Shown here piece after piece: positions 21,081 through 31,451 of a stretch of 64,000 nt of DNA. The notes below the pieces were generated by a model. It had not been told where the DNA came from. It did not search any database and saw only the letters and a list, made by a program, of their open reading frames with translations. Position numbers and translations under genes: made by a program. The stretch is from positions 12,307,493 to 12,371,492 of the forward strand of contig CM064569.1 in assembly GCA_032716605.1 (NCBI GenBank). The letters run 5' to 3'. The DNA is from Paralithodes platypus. Lineage: Eukaryota; Arthropoda; Malacostraca; Decapoda; Lithodidae. How positions within the stretch are numbered: position 1 is the stretch's first letter; every line of letters starts with the position of its first letter.

Positions 21081-21330
21081 AGCCTCTCCAGCTGGTGACA
21101 GCCCAACATGAGTTACCGCCACATGTCCAGGATCAGGTCACGCTGTACAGAATAGAAGAGTACTTGCAAACTGCTTATAGATTTAACACACATATATTCC
21201 TCAATATAATATGCGTCCTACTGTATCCAGTATTGTCACATTGAAATGTATAACTATATGATTATATTATCATATCTACTATGATTAATATTAGTTGTAA
21301 AATAGATTGATTTTAATTATGAATAAATAT

Positions 21331-21335
<5 letters not shown>
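21081..21335. other. Stretch without a recognisable gene
   Basis: No domain or repeat boundary seen. Confidence 0.4.
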
Positions 21336-21366
<31 letters not shown>

Positions 21367-21444
21367 GGTATATACATATATATATATATATACTGTATAT
21401 GTATATATACAGTATATATGTATATATATATATACAGTATATAG
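21336..21444. repeat. (TA)n microsatellite with CCGG/ACTG/ACAG interruptions
   Basis: TA array broken by taccggta, tactgta and tacagta, followed by GA-rich sequence and a G-run near 21488-21506. Confidence 0.95.
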
Positions 21445-21664
21445 AGAGAGAGCGAGACCGAGACCGAGGAGATGGAGGATGAATAGGGGTGGGGGGTGGG
21501 GGGGGAGGTATCAATGTTCAATTACAGTTACTGGAAATTGACTTGAAAATACATCGACATTCATTTAAATTACAGAATTTAACTACATCAATACATTTAA
21601 CCCTCGTGTTCTAGTGTTCTATATACGCATGAACATGAACGGAATAGGTAATTAAAAGTATTAA

Positions 21665-22674
21665 GGGGAGGCAGAACCAAGGCTGAACCTTGAAATCAAA
21701 ATTTAAATTTTTTTGTTTTTATTCTAAAATGCTTCTTTCAACATAGGAGAATAGCATAGGAAGGCAAAAGAAAACATATTGCTTCCATAACCCCCCCGAA
21801 TGGGGGTTCAACCACAACCCCCCAATCAACAACATATTTTACCCTCAGCCCAATTTTTTTTTTTTTTGGTGTTGTTTGTCTAAATGGCTTCTGTAAACTA
21901 TAGAAACTATCATATAAGGGCATAATCACCCATATGACATCCCTAGCCCCCCCCCCCCCCCCCTGTGGCCCCCAATATCATGGATTTTGTTAAAAACAAA
22001 ATTGTATACCGATTTGTAAAGCCAATGCACCAAGATGTTTTACATGAGTATGCCATATAACTTGGTTTTCTCTAACAGCTTAGTAATAGAAAACATCTCT
22101 GGCAGGAGTAACTTAGTTATTTTCCCCAAAATTGTCACTTTCTAGATATGAATTTAAACGTTTTGCGATTTCTAGAGATCATATATTGGCAACTCCAAGT
22201 GCAACTACATTTTTGTATATTGCTCTGCTTCGTTCCCCTTCTACACACTATATATAGGACTATATAGCAATGGTAATATGATTAGGATAATGGCCTTATC
22301 TCCCATATTTTCCAAGATTCAACATTTTTAATGTCGAATTTTGCGCTACCAAAAAAAAAATATATATATATATATATTATATATTTTGTCAGCACCTTCT
22401 ATTATTCTATATGGGAAAACTAGATCATATAGTTCTAGGGGATGCTTGTAGGATAAGCCAGAAAAAAATTGCGGGAAATTTGACCAATTTTCTATGACTA
22501 GTTGATTTTTCATATAGTGCAATGAAATTCTGCACTCGCCCGTGCGCGTACGCACATAGAGAGCTGATTTTTTTCAGCGAGTCTTAGTATTTCCATTGGT
22601 ATTAAGATGGTATAATGCCAGAAACAAAATCTCTTATACACCCTGTATAATTGGGGGTGTAAGGTTCTGCCTCC
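21665..22674. mobile_element. 1.01-kb TTAA element with GGGGAGGCAGAACC ends
   Basis: TTAA at 21661-21664 and 22675-22678. The left end GGGGAGGCAGAACC and the inverted right end GGAGGCAGAACCTTAC pair well. The interior is AT-rich with a polyC run (21947-21963) and a TA stretch (22362-22382). No frame encodes a recognisable transposase, so it is non-autonomous. It is the longest single TTAA element here. Confidence 0.85.
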
Positions 22675-22744
22675 TTAAGTCATTCAACATTTTCGTGAAC
22701 TTTACCTACAATTCAAATTTGTCTACCAAATGTTTAAAAGTAAT

Positions 22745-22962
22745 GTGTGTGTGTGTGTGTGTCTCAGTAAAATGAGTGGGGGAAATGGGGAAATCAATGT
22801 ATGTTTTAATGAGCAGTCGCTTTACAGTAATAAGTGCAAGGGACTGGAGTTCTCGAAAAGGGGTTCCAGTCCTGACGCTATTCTTGACTTACAATGTGCT
22901 GGCTCTATAATCCAGAAGGGTTGCTAGTCTCTGAAGTTCTATTTTACCTAACTAACTAAGTA
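22745..22962 (+). repeat. Dispersed repeat, inverted copy at 53137-53350
   Basis: Shared words are caagggactggag, tccagtcctgacg, attcttga, taatccagaagggttg and cctctgaagt, with a 3' run of taactaactaa. It begins near a short TG microsatellite (22745-22762). Probably a SINE or a LINE 3' UTR; class unknown. Confidence 0.65.
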
Positions 22963-22974
22963 ATAAGCGGTATG

Positions 22975-23565
22975 CAGCTACCAGAAGCTGGGTGTGCTCA
23001 ACCGCCTCCAGGGGTTCTTTACCCCTGCGCAGCTTCTTGCTATGTACAAGGGCACAGTGCGTCGATGCATTGAGTATTGGTCACGCGTGTGGGGAGGATC
23101 CTCTCACATACCATAAAGTAGGAAAGAAAGCCATAAGTCTCATTAACTCACGTCAACTCCCCAATACTCTGCAGTCTCTCTCTCTTCGCCGCAATGTTGC
23201 ATCTCTCTCAAAATTCTACTGTTATTACAATAATCAGTGTTCCTCAGAGCTCTCTCGGTGTATACCACCCCTTCTTCATAGAGCACTTAGCTCCCGTCTT
23301 GCAACACAATCCCACCCCTACTCTGAGTAACTCTCCAACCCAAGAGTGAAACGTTATTCTCAATCTTTCTTCTATTCAACAGCTGAGCACTGGAACTCTC
23401 TCCCAAAATAAGTTTTTCCCTCTTCCTATGACTTAAGTTGCTTCAAACTCCGTAAGTCCAGGCATTTTGTTTCGAACGTCCCTTGATTTTGGCCGTGTCA
23501 CTTTTTCAACTCTGGGAGAGGCACTCGCTACAGGCAGTTCTGCCTTTTGTTTCCCTCACTCACAT
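22975..23565 (+). pseudogene. 3' fragment of a jockey-like LINE
   Basis: The plus strand encodes YQKLGVLNRLQGFFTPAQLL and GTVRRCIEYWSRVWGGSS in one frame, then the region matching RKAFRIINSRPL and LATQSHPYSE in others. It aligns with the copy at 3.6-6.0 kb through the 3' end (ggcagttctgccttttgttt). It ends before a run of aaaacaaaacaaaat that may be its tail. 5'-truncated, with frameshifts. Confidence 0.8.
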
Positions 23566-23579
23566 AAAACAAAACAAAA

Positions 23580-23920
23580 TCCATTGATCGATTCGGACAC
23601 GCTGACGTAATATTATGAATGATTCCCTTTAGCTACACGTTCCAAGTTAGTGTTTACTTTTAGTGTATGTTCATTATCGACAGTTTATCACATAACATTG
23701 TACACTTAAGGATGTAAATTGGGGGCCCTTTCAGTCTCCTCAAACTGATCTTATGAATCCAAGAAAACTACGTACACAATGAAAACTTGCAATTTAGTTT
23801 GTAAAACATAAATGCCACGATGTTTGTCTTAGAGAGTACCAGTTACATGACCGATACACAAACTATTTATTTAATATCTGCCATTTTCGAGCCATGAACT
23901 ATATTTTGTCCACTAAGTTA
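23580..23920. other. Stretch without a recognisable gene
   Basis: No domain or clear repeat. A degraded GGGG-TTAA fragment follows at about 23925-24185 (gctaaatttgtatatttc, gctatcgctcacc, gaatggggtgaagcg). Confidence 0.5.
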
Positions 23921-24360
23921 ACAATAAAAGCCTTCCCAGACTTCCTTCATACTCAAAACTGCCCACTCAGAGCTCTTTCGGGCTAAATTTGTATATTTCT
24001 TGATGGAAAGTGTCCCAGTCAAAGGTTGATTTATGTTACAGGTTTGCTATCGCTCACCCAGAAAAAGTTATCACCTGAATGGGGTGAAGCGACTTATTAT
24101 CGCCAAACAAATGGGGTGAAACACCCTAAAATCTCCAAATTGATAAAACGAAACACGGTAGACCCAAAAAGACCACCCTTGCACCCAGAGTTAAAGTTAA
24201 AGGTTAAGAATAAAGATTAAAGTTACGACACAGAGTAAGGAACGGCCTGACCCCAGTGACAGACGGTGTTTGGTTTATGGTTCTGTGTTGTGTGGCTGGC
24301 TGGGTGGTTTATGTGTGTGGACATGGTCTTTGTAGGCGTATCAACACACCTAAAGGGAGG

Positions 24361-24427
24361 GGAGGGGGGGGGGGGGGTAATGCTCCCTAGACCTCCATCA
24401 AGCTAAACAAAACAAAATATATATACA

Positions 24428-24461
<34 letters not shown>

Positions 24462-24485
24462 TATATATATATATATATATATACA

Positions 24486-24517
<32 letters not shown>

Positions 24518-24558
24518 TGTATATATATACAGTATATATATACAGTATATATATACAG
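24361..24558. repeat. polyG run and (TA)n array with ACAG/ACTG interruptions
   Basis: A G-run (24361-24377) is followed by a 35-bp stub of the GGGG-TTAA family (ctccctagacctccatcaag). A TA array follows, in which tacagta recurs at least five times. Confidence 0.9.
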
Positions 24559-24777
24559 TCATAGACTACAGTAGATCTGGACTTGACACGAAAACGGAAC
24601 GTTGCAGTAAGGGACCCCAAATCGGAGAACGAACCCCCAAGTTTGAACCTCGAAACCGCGAAAATATCAAATTTTTGCGGTATCGAGGTTCAAACTTGGG
24701 GGTTCGTTTGCCGATTTTGGGTCCCTTACTGCAAAGTTCCGTTTTCGTGTCCAGTCCAGATCTACTGTAGTCTATGA
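24559..24777. repeat. 219-bp near-perfect hairpin
   Basis: The left arm begins tcatagactacagtagatct and the right arm ends agatctactgtagtctatga. The two arms of about 105 bp are complementary almost throughout, with only a few mismatches and small gaps, around a centre near 24668. It is flanked on both sides by TA arrays. It could be a foldback MITE; the opposing frames across it are mirror images and not genes. Confidence 0.9.
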
Positions 24778-24789
24778 TACATTGTACCG

Positions 24790-24792
<3 letters not shown>

Positions 24793-24833
<41 letters not shown>

Positions 24834-24933
24834 TATATATATATATGATACAGTGTATAGATATATATATATATATATATATATATACAGTATATATATA
24901 ATATATACTGTATATATATATACATATATATAT
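24793..24933. repeat. (TA)n array with interruptions
   Basis: TA-rich sequence with gatacagtgtatag and atactgtatata interruptions, immediately after the hairpin. Confidence 0.95.
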
Positions 24934-24999
24934 AACACAAAATCTAGCTAAATTTGTCCAGGAAAAGCAATTACCTACCCATTAAGAAATAATTTTCAC

Positions 25000-25190
25000 T
25001 TAAGGGCATGTTTTATCTTGACCTCGTTCTCCCTCATGTTTAGCCTCATTATCTTTGCTATTTGAAGACGGTTGCTCCATTATTTGGCTGATTTTAAGAC
25101 CTTTCATCCCATTTATTTGTCTATTTTAATACCTATCGTGCCATTTAGGTGTTCGACTTTTTCCTGGTGAGCGATAGTGAGCCTGCGTTC
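25000..25190 (-). mobile_element. Inverted fragment of the GGGG-TTAA family
   Basis: Read on the minus strand it has the family order gtgagcgatagtgagcctg (inverted), accaggaaaaa, aaatggcacga, aaaggtcttaaaat and catgagggagaacgaggtc. Ends not preserved. Confidence 0.7.
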
Positions 25191-25217
25191 ATTCACATAC
25201 AGGGAACACAACATTAA

Positions 25218-25579
25218 GGGGGTAGTGTTTGTTTTGTTGGTCTATATATTTGAATATTAATTTATTTTTGAGTTTACTCGCTAAACCTCCATTAAGCTTT
25301 AAAAAGACGCCCCCTAGACCCCCATCTAAGATAAGATTGTACATTTTTGGTAGAAAAATGTCCCGGCCGAAGGCAGGTTACTCTTAGAACTACAGGATCG
25401 ATATCGCTCTCCAGGAAAAAAATCGACACCTAAATGGCACGAAAGGTCCTTAAATTGACAACTAAGTGGGGAGAAAGGTATTAAAATCGCCAAAGTAATG
25501 GGCCGAAAGGCTTAAAATAAAAAACTAATATGCTAAACTTGAGGGAGAAGGGGGTCCAGAAAAAACAACTACCACCCCC
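25218..25579 (+). mobile_element. GGGG-TTAA family element, 362 bp
   Basis: TTAA at 25214-25217 and 25580-25583. The left end GGGGGTAGTGTTTGTTTTG and the inverted right end GGGGGTGGTAGTTGTTTT are inverted repeats. Internal landmarks match 11762-12118 closely (tcccggccgaaggcaggtta, gggagaagggggtccag). No coding capacity. Confidence 0.85.
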
Positions 25580-25734
25580 TTAAGCAGAGTTGTTATTGGG
25601 GAACGAGATGGAGGGAGGGGGTTTAGTACCATGAAAAATAATAAAACAAAATTTTTTTTTAGAAAAAAGAACATTTGGATAACATAATTATATATATATA
25701 CATACACTGTATATATATATATATAATTATATAT

Positions 25735-27722
25735 TGTCACTCCCAACTGAGTTTGCAACCTATGTCAGTTGTTAGTGTGTGTTATAATACCTCATAGAGC
25801 CCTGGGAGAGGCTAGTCGCTTGCTATACCTCTTTCTTTCTCTCCCTTGTATCTTTCGTGTCGGAGTGGTGACGTCATGATTGCCAATGTTACCCTTGTGT
25901 TGTTACCACGAGAGTGATTAAATAAGTATTATTATTTAGTTATTTAGCCCTTGTGGGATTATGTTAGTTTATCATAAGTTCACACAATGATGCTTTATAT
26001 TTATTTGATTACTTTTGTACTACTAATGAGAGCCCAAGTGATTAGTTTAGTTATATAGTCTAGCACCATTTGGCGCTCCCTCCTCCCTTTCCCGTGCGAG
26101 GGCTTGTGTACCCTCCAGCCTCAGGATTCACTTCAGTCCTGGCTCTCGCGCTGACAACATCACTGTTTGATGCTGGTTGGCTTGCTTCCTCATGTTGTTG
26201 TTGTTGTTGTTCCCCAAGCTGCCTGGCCGAACAGCCCCAAGGCCCCGAGCAAGGCCAAGGCCATAACCGAGCGCCCCCACAGAACCTTCCATGCCGACCA
26301 CAGTAAAGCCTGGGTGACCGAAGCCACTCCATGGCGGGGAGCTGAGGAGGGTGCGGAAACGCTCGGGAAACCAAAGCCTCACCCAGGGCCCTGTGCCCCT
26401 CAGCAATTATGAAGAGAAAGTTGAGGGGCAAAGGAAAAATTGTGACGCTCTAGCTTCCAGTCAATCCACGGAAGAGACGCCGTCACTTGAGATCTAGAAA
26501 ATATGTAAGTAAAAGGAACAGTCAGAGTAAGCTATGGGTATGGCAGAGATCGCTCAGTTCTCACTCTGATAGACCAGCCCATCACCAAGCTTCCTCATGT
26601 TCCCTTTAATACCGCACATTTCTTTTTGTTCCTTATTTGATCGAAGCATAGCAGGGCTGGAGTCATATAAAGCATATTATTTTTGTTTTAATCTTAGTAG
26701 TTTAATTACTAGAGTTTATTTAATTTACACTGCACTCTCTTCTCTGGCAAATTTATACTATAATCTTCCACCTGTTTCCTTCTATTTCTTTTCCGTTATT
26801 CTGCTGCATTGTTTACCTTTATTAGATGTGCATATTATTCATGGTTGATGTCTCTGGGGGATTGGGTGACTGGACTGGTTATCTCTGTTTTTGTCAGGCC
26901 TTTGAGGACCGAGGTTGCTGGGTGCGTGCTTAGTAGGCTAAGGCCATTTTTTCCACCACACGGCATCCTCTAACTCAGGTCTTATCCAACCCTTTATGGG
27001 TGGCAGCCAGTCTCCCACCTCCCAAGACATCAATCCTTGTGCCTTGTTTAGTTTTTAGCAACAATACATCTGATGCAGTTCGGGACAAAGGGGTGGAGAC
27101 TGTAAACAGGTGTGGTGTCCCCATTGCACTCAGGTGTATTGAGCTAACCCCAGATGATGTTGTAAGAGATAAGGTATTCAAGTTATTTATCCCTTACAAA
27201 ACCACCGCCGTGCTGTGCTAAAGAGAGCCACTCGGTGTATTATTAGGACATAGGATAGGGATAATAGGCTTGGCACAGAGGTTTATTGCACTGGACTTTC
27301 CATGGTTTTGCTCTATATTATTCTCAATTCCTAAGCGATTGGGCACGATATAGATTGTTCTGGGAGTCTAGTAGTGGTATGGTTAGGTAATATTTGTGCA
27401 GTTTATAATAACCTTAGAAGTACTCTTGAATACTAGCAGCACTGTCAACAGACTCGGGGACAATAGATATTTTTGTGTCTCCTTGTGTTACTGCTTTCAT
27501 AGAGCAAAGAGGAAGATAACCACTTTTCCTAGAGAACCTGTGTGTCTTGGTGTTTGAGTCAGATATTAAGAGCGTGTCTGTTGCAGGGTAGTGCAGTACA
27601 GTGGGCAGTGTTGGGTGCAAGTCTACAGCATTGGTGTCTTTTTGCTACGGCGTGTTTTTTTTTGCCAGTGCTGTGGGCTAGGCTATTAGAGCATCTGTTT
27701 TCCCCAGCCTCCCCTCGTAACA
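25735..27722 (+). repeat. Putative 5' LTR of the Gmr1-like element
   Basis: Proposed from TGTCACTCCC at 25735 to cgtaaCA at 27722, giving TG...CA ends. A possible primer-binding site starts TGGTGACCTCAGG at 27724, and gag begins about 150 bp later. The SINE-like insert at 26194-26588 lies inside. No second LTR exists in the window because the element is truncated, so the boundaries rest only on termini and position. Frames within it are not conserved. Confidence 0.45.
26194..26588 (-). mobile_element. SINE-like retroposon with (AAC)n tail, TSD GCTTCCTCAT
   Basis: Flanked by GCTTCCTCAT at 26184-26193 and 26589-26598. The (GTT)n at its left is the (AAC)n tail on the minus strand. It starts ttggtgatgggctggtctat on the minus strand, at nearly the same position as the 56468 copy. 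Closely similar to 14347-14859 over their shared length. Confidence 0.85.
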
Positions 27723-27723
27723 G

Positions 27724-27741
27724 TGGTGACCTCAGGCCAGG
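27724..27741 (+). other. Candidate primer-binding site
   Basis: TGGTGACCTCAGGCC lies one base after the proposed LTR end. It starts with TGG, as expected for pairing with a tRNA CCA end. The tRNA was not identified. Confidence 0.4.
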
Positions 27742-27873
27742 ATAGTGTGATAGTATAGAGTTCTTGTGGTGTGATGTAATTATATTTAGATTGTTATTAA
27801 TTTTTCTTGCAGTTGAAAGTCTACGGACATAGTACTCTTATTTCGTGAACCCGTGTCCACAACTATTGCTAAG

Positions 27874-29705
27874 ATGTCGCATGTTGATTACATTCCTGTT
27901 CATATTGTGGGGAAGGAGGACGGTTGGCAGTTTCTTAGAACCCATTCTAGTCAAGAAGAGGTTGCTAGCAGGAGTAGTGATGAATTAAGACGTGTGTTGG
28001 AGGTGTATGGGTGGAGGTACAGTGGTATGTCTAAGGCAGAGTTAGTTCAAGAGGTATGCAAGTTGGCTGCGCCGCCTAGTGGTCCTTATGTTGGAGCTAG
28101 TACTTGTGTTGTGGATGATGGCACCATCCTGCATGTGCCGCAGCATCCTAACAGTCAGGCTAGCTATTATTCTACTGGGGCTCGGAGTCGAGCAACAACT
28201 CCAGAAGTGCTAGGTGAGACTGCATTTAGGCAGTCTTCCCCTATTACCACAGTACCTGTCACCATGCCTCCACAGTCAGTTTGTACATGTATATCCCCTT
28301 TATTTTCACAGGGCTATGTATATGCCCCTATGGCCAGTACCTTTGTTTCGAGTTATGCTAGCAATCCCAAGTATCCTCGTTCTTCCTCCCATGTGTCGGG
28401 GGCCACACCCCAGCAGTTTACAAGCATACTTGAATGGGACATTGGGGCAAAATTAAAAGAAAAGCTGTTTAAATCAATAAGGGAAGCAGCAGTTTGGGCT
28501 GATGACTTTGCACTAGCCCAGCGTGGCACATGCATGGGGAGCATTGGTGACAGGAGAGACCGACCTGTGCACCAAGCAGCCACAGTATCAGCTCGCCCAT
28601 CATCACCCAAAGTTAACACAAATAAGACACAACATTATACCAAGGCTGACAACCAGCGAGCTTCTACGGAAGTGAGATGTTATTTTTGGAAGCAAGTGGG
28701 TCATATTAACCCGGTAACGGCGAGGGGGGGTTATTGAACCCGGTCCCCATGGGCGAGCATATAGGCTCCATTTAGGCCTATAATCGTCATTTTACGATAG
28801 ATATAGTTATTATTTATTCATATGAGCCTATTTTACCTTCACTATGAAGATAGTAACCTGTAACAACAATAAAACAAGTGAAAATATAATTTTTCGGGTC
28901 AAAATCGCGAATATAGATGGACCAGCCCATTCATGAATTATGGAGAAAATTGAGGCAACCCCTCCCTCCACGAGGCCTCAAGCCACACTGAGCCTACTCA
29001 TACACACACTCGGTTATGTAACACACCCTCTAGGCACGTAAGCACTTCCTCCACACAGTTTGCTAATGTTAGCACAAAAATATACCAACGAATTAGGGAA
29101 TAACAGGGAAAATAGGTGATAATTGAAGGGGGAGGGGAAAGGGAGGAAGGAGGGGATGTGGAGGAGTGATATGAGGTATAGGGAAAAAAATAATAATATT
29201 TAGTGATACTGGGGCTGTTTAAATGTTTTTTTTAGGCCTCCCTCTTAAGAGCTTTGCCGCCGTCGCCCAGTAAAACCTCTTATGAGCTTTGCTGCTGTTT
29301 ACGGGTTAAACCTCAGTGTGCTAAATGGAAGGCTACCCAGGAACCCAAGGCTGTCCAGTTGGTGGCAACACTAGGGGAGGTGCCTGTGAAAGGCAAGCCA
29401 GGTACTGCTGAGTTTGGGGACCAGTGTAGGCCAGCGCGAAGCAGGGTTGTAAGCACTTTGCCGCCCCAGATGGTATCACCACCTGAGCATAACCAGACTT
29501 CCTCTGATTGGTGTCGGCCATTCATACATGATGGAGTAGTATGTGTTGGGGAGCAGACTTACCCTGTCAAGGTGTTTAGGGATACTGGTGCGCAACAATC
29601 CATGTGTCGCAACCTGACAAGGGAACCTATTAGCACGGGAGAGTTTGTAATGTGCAGGGGAATCAACAGTGTACAATTCTGTGATTTAGTCCCGGTGACC
29701 CTAGA
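27874..29705 (+). pseudogene. gag and protease region of a Gmr1-like gypsy element, split by a TTAA element
   Basis: The first ATG of the frame is at 27874; the frame itself opens at 27853 with a GTG codon. Residues 31-70 hold SSDELRRVLEVYG then SKAELVQEVCKL, which resembles a SAP-type helix-loop-helix. A retroviral-type zinc knuckle (CX2CX4HX4C spacing, with Trp in place of the second Cys) begins at about 28678. It is cut after its His by the element at 28710-29305, and the reading frame resumes at 29310 with the last Cys. The downstream frame carries an aspartyl protease start, VKVFRDTGAQQSMC (DTGA), at about 29560-29600, before a frameshift near 29705. The order gag, knuckle, protease and the protease wording fit Gmr1-type gypsy elements known mainly from deuterostomes. 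Not functional. Confidence 0.75.
28710..29305 (-). mobile_element. 596-bp TTAA element inside the gag zinc knuckle
   Basis: TTAA at 28706-28709 and 29306-29309; ends CCCGGTAACGGCGAG and, inverted, CCCGTAAACAGCAGC. Same family as 13093-14127, reversed and without the nested element. The coding sequence on each side is in register if the element and one TTAA are disregarded, which confirms the boundaries. No coding capacity. Confidence 0.95.
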
Positions 29706-30134
29706 GTGCCCACTTTTGACTGCCGAGTGTACACTCTGCCAGTTAAGGGGGTGGACTTTTTGCTCGGCACTGACTTGGCAGGGGATGTAGTTTTCCCGCC
29801 TCCTACAGTCGTCGCTGAGGCTGCTTTTGTGCCCCCTGGTGGTGGTTGTTTGCAAGAACATAACATGGACTCTATCTACCCTGTTGGTGTAGTGACCCAA
29901 TCAGTGGCACATTTGGCACAACAGGTGGATGATTTAGTGGATGCGGGGGCCGACAGCCATGAGTACGGGCCATCCCATGAGGCACTACTAGATGACACTG
30001 GTCCGGAGACAGCTCTGGGCTTGGCTGACCCCAGTGAGGCTACCGAGACTAGTAGAGGTGACCTAGTGCCGGACGAGGAGTCTGACATAGTGACACCGAC
30101 CCAACCTTCTGATATTTTTGAGAGGTCGAGGTAA
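29706..30134 (+). pseudogene. Protease C-terminus and acidic linker of the Gmr1-like element
   Basis: The frame is displaced by a frameshift from the preceding protease part. It begins with RVYTLPVKGVDFLLGTDLAG; the FLLGTDLAG word is the conserved C-terminal protease motif. An acidic, low-complexity linker (about residues 70-140, rich in Asp, Glu, Thr) follows up to a stop at 30132. In ordinary gypsy elements RT would follow here; instead the integrase zinc-binding region follows at 30140. Confidence 0.7.
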
Positions 30135-30139
30135 CTGCC

Positions 30140-31360
30140 TTGATGGAGTTACCTAGAAACAAACTGAGCAAGTTGCAGCAAGAGGACCCAAGTCTGGGCC
30201 TCCTGTTTAAGAAGGTTGGTATGACTGGTGGGAAGAACGGTCAAGCAAAATTTATTATAAAAGGGGCATTATTGTATCGGCAGTGGACGCCGGATACGAA
30301 CTCAGGTTTGGGGGAGGAGCAGTTAGTGGTGCCTGCCCAGTTCAGGGAGGAGCTGGTTAGGCTAACGCATGTGGCACCACTGGCGGGTCATTTAGGGGTA
30401 TGTGAGACTACTGATAGGCTACATTATTATTTTTGGTGACCTAATATGCATTCATCGGTGGCTTCTTTTTTGATGTCTCATATTGGTAAGGTAGTTGGAG
30501 AACCCCATCAAGGAATACCCGTGGCACCTTTGATCCCTACACCTGCAGTTGAACCGCCGTTGACTCGTGTCATAGTTAACATGATTGGTCCCTTATCACC
30601 CACCAGTTCAGGAGACAAATACTTGCATACTTTGATGGATACTACCACTAGATATCCGGAGGCTATTCCGGTTAGCAGCATGAACACGAAGATGAGAGAC
30701 CATTGTGACAAACATGCTAAATCTAGTGTGTTCAAGGTGGGCAACGAGGCTTTGGCACGGTTGTCAGTTCAGGGTCGACCCATGGCTGCTAAGGTTGGTG
30801 GTCAGTACCAGGCCATGAAGCAGATTGGTGAGGTTGACTATGTAATAGATACGCCCAACCATCGCATAGCCTCCCAATGTTGCCCTATTAAAATGCAACA
30901 GCCATACCATAGACCGACTGCATCTGGCCGTGGCGCTGATGGAGGTGATGCTGCGCAGGCAGGTGTAGCCACAAGGAATGCGGGGGTGCGCATGTATGGT
31001 ATCAGCGGGGAAGCCTTAGCACTTATGAACTGTGGGAGTGACTGCACAGGTGGTACAGATTGTCCCTCTCATGACCTGGCTGTATTAGGGACGGAGGAGG
31101 AGAAGGAGGGAGACTATAGTTTAGAAGCTGCGGTCCCGGCTGGGTTGTGGGAGGGCAATGGGTATGTTGCTCTTCGAGATAAGTTGCAACCTCTTGTTCC
31201 TAAGCGCCAAGAGGAGTTGTTTACTAGGCTGTGGCAGTACTTCCGCATGTTTGGTGATTCTCCAGGCCTGATGTCTGGGGCAGCACCCAACATAGAGGCT
31301 GGAGACAGTACAAAGCTCAAGTTGGTTCTCTACCATATAAATCCTGCTCGGCAGCCTGTA
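30140..31360 (+). pseudogene. Integrase remnant and pre-RT segment of the Gmr1-like element
   Basis: The first part (30140-30439) is the integrase N-terminal region: LVVPAQFREELVRLTHVAPL then AGHLGVCETTDRLHYYFW. The HH pair is present but the expected CxxC is eroded. After an in-frame TGA the frame continues at 30446 into the core: the first catalytic Asp is replaced (VNMIGPL), and the sequence jumps from MDTTTRYPEAIPVSS directly to the C-terminal FKVGNEALARLSVQGRP module, so the DDE core is internally deleted. After the integrase tail the frame has QEELFTRLWQYFRMFGDSPG and IEAGDSTK, which match the segment that precedes RT in gypsy elements. The element stops at a TA repeat (31362-31386) before RT itself. 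Confidence 0.75.
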
Positions 31361-31361
31361 A

Positions 31362-31440
31362 CAATATATATATATACTGTATATAAATTATTATGATATA
31401 AATACATTTACATCTCTATTCGAACATTATATTCACTTGA
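31362..31440. repeat. Short TA repeat and AT-rich spacer
   Basis: The TA array with one ACTG word truncates the LTR element. Confidence 0.85.
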
Positions 31441-31451
31441 ACTTAGTGTAT

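Noticed and set aside
27853..27873. Start of the Gmr1-like gag at 27853
   Set aside because: The codon there is GTG; the first ATG in frame is at 27874.
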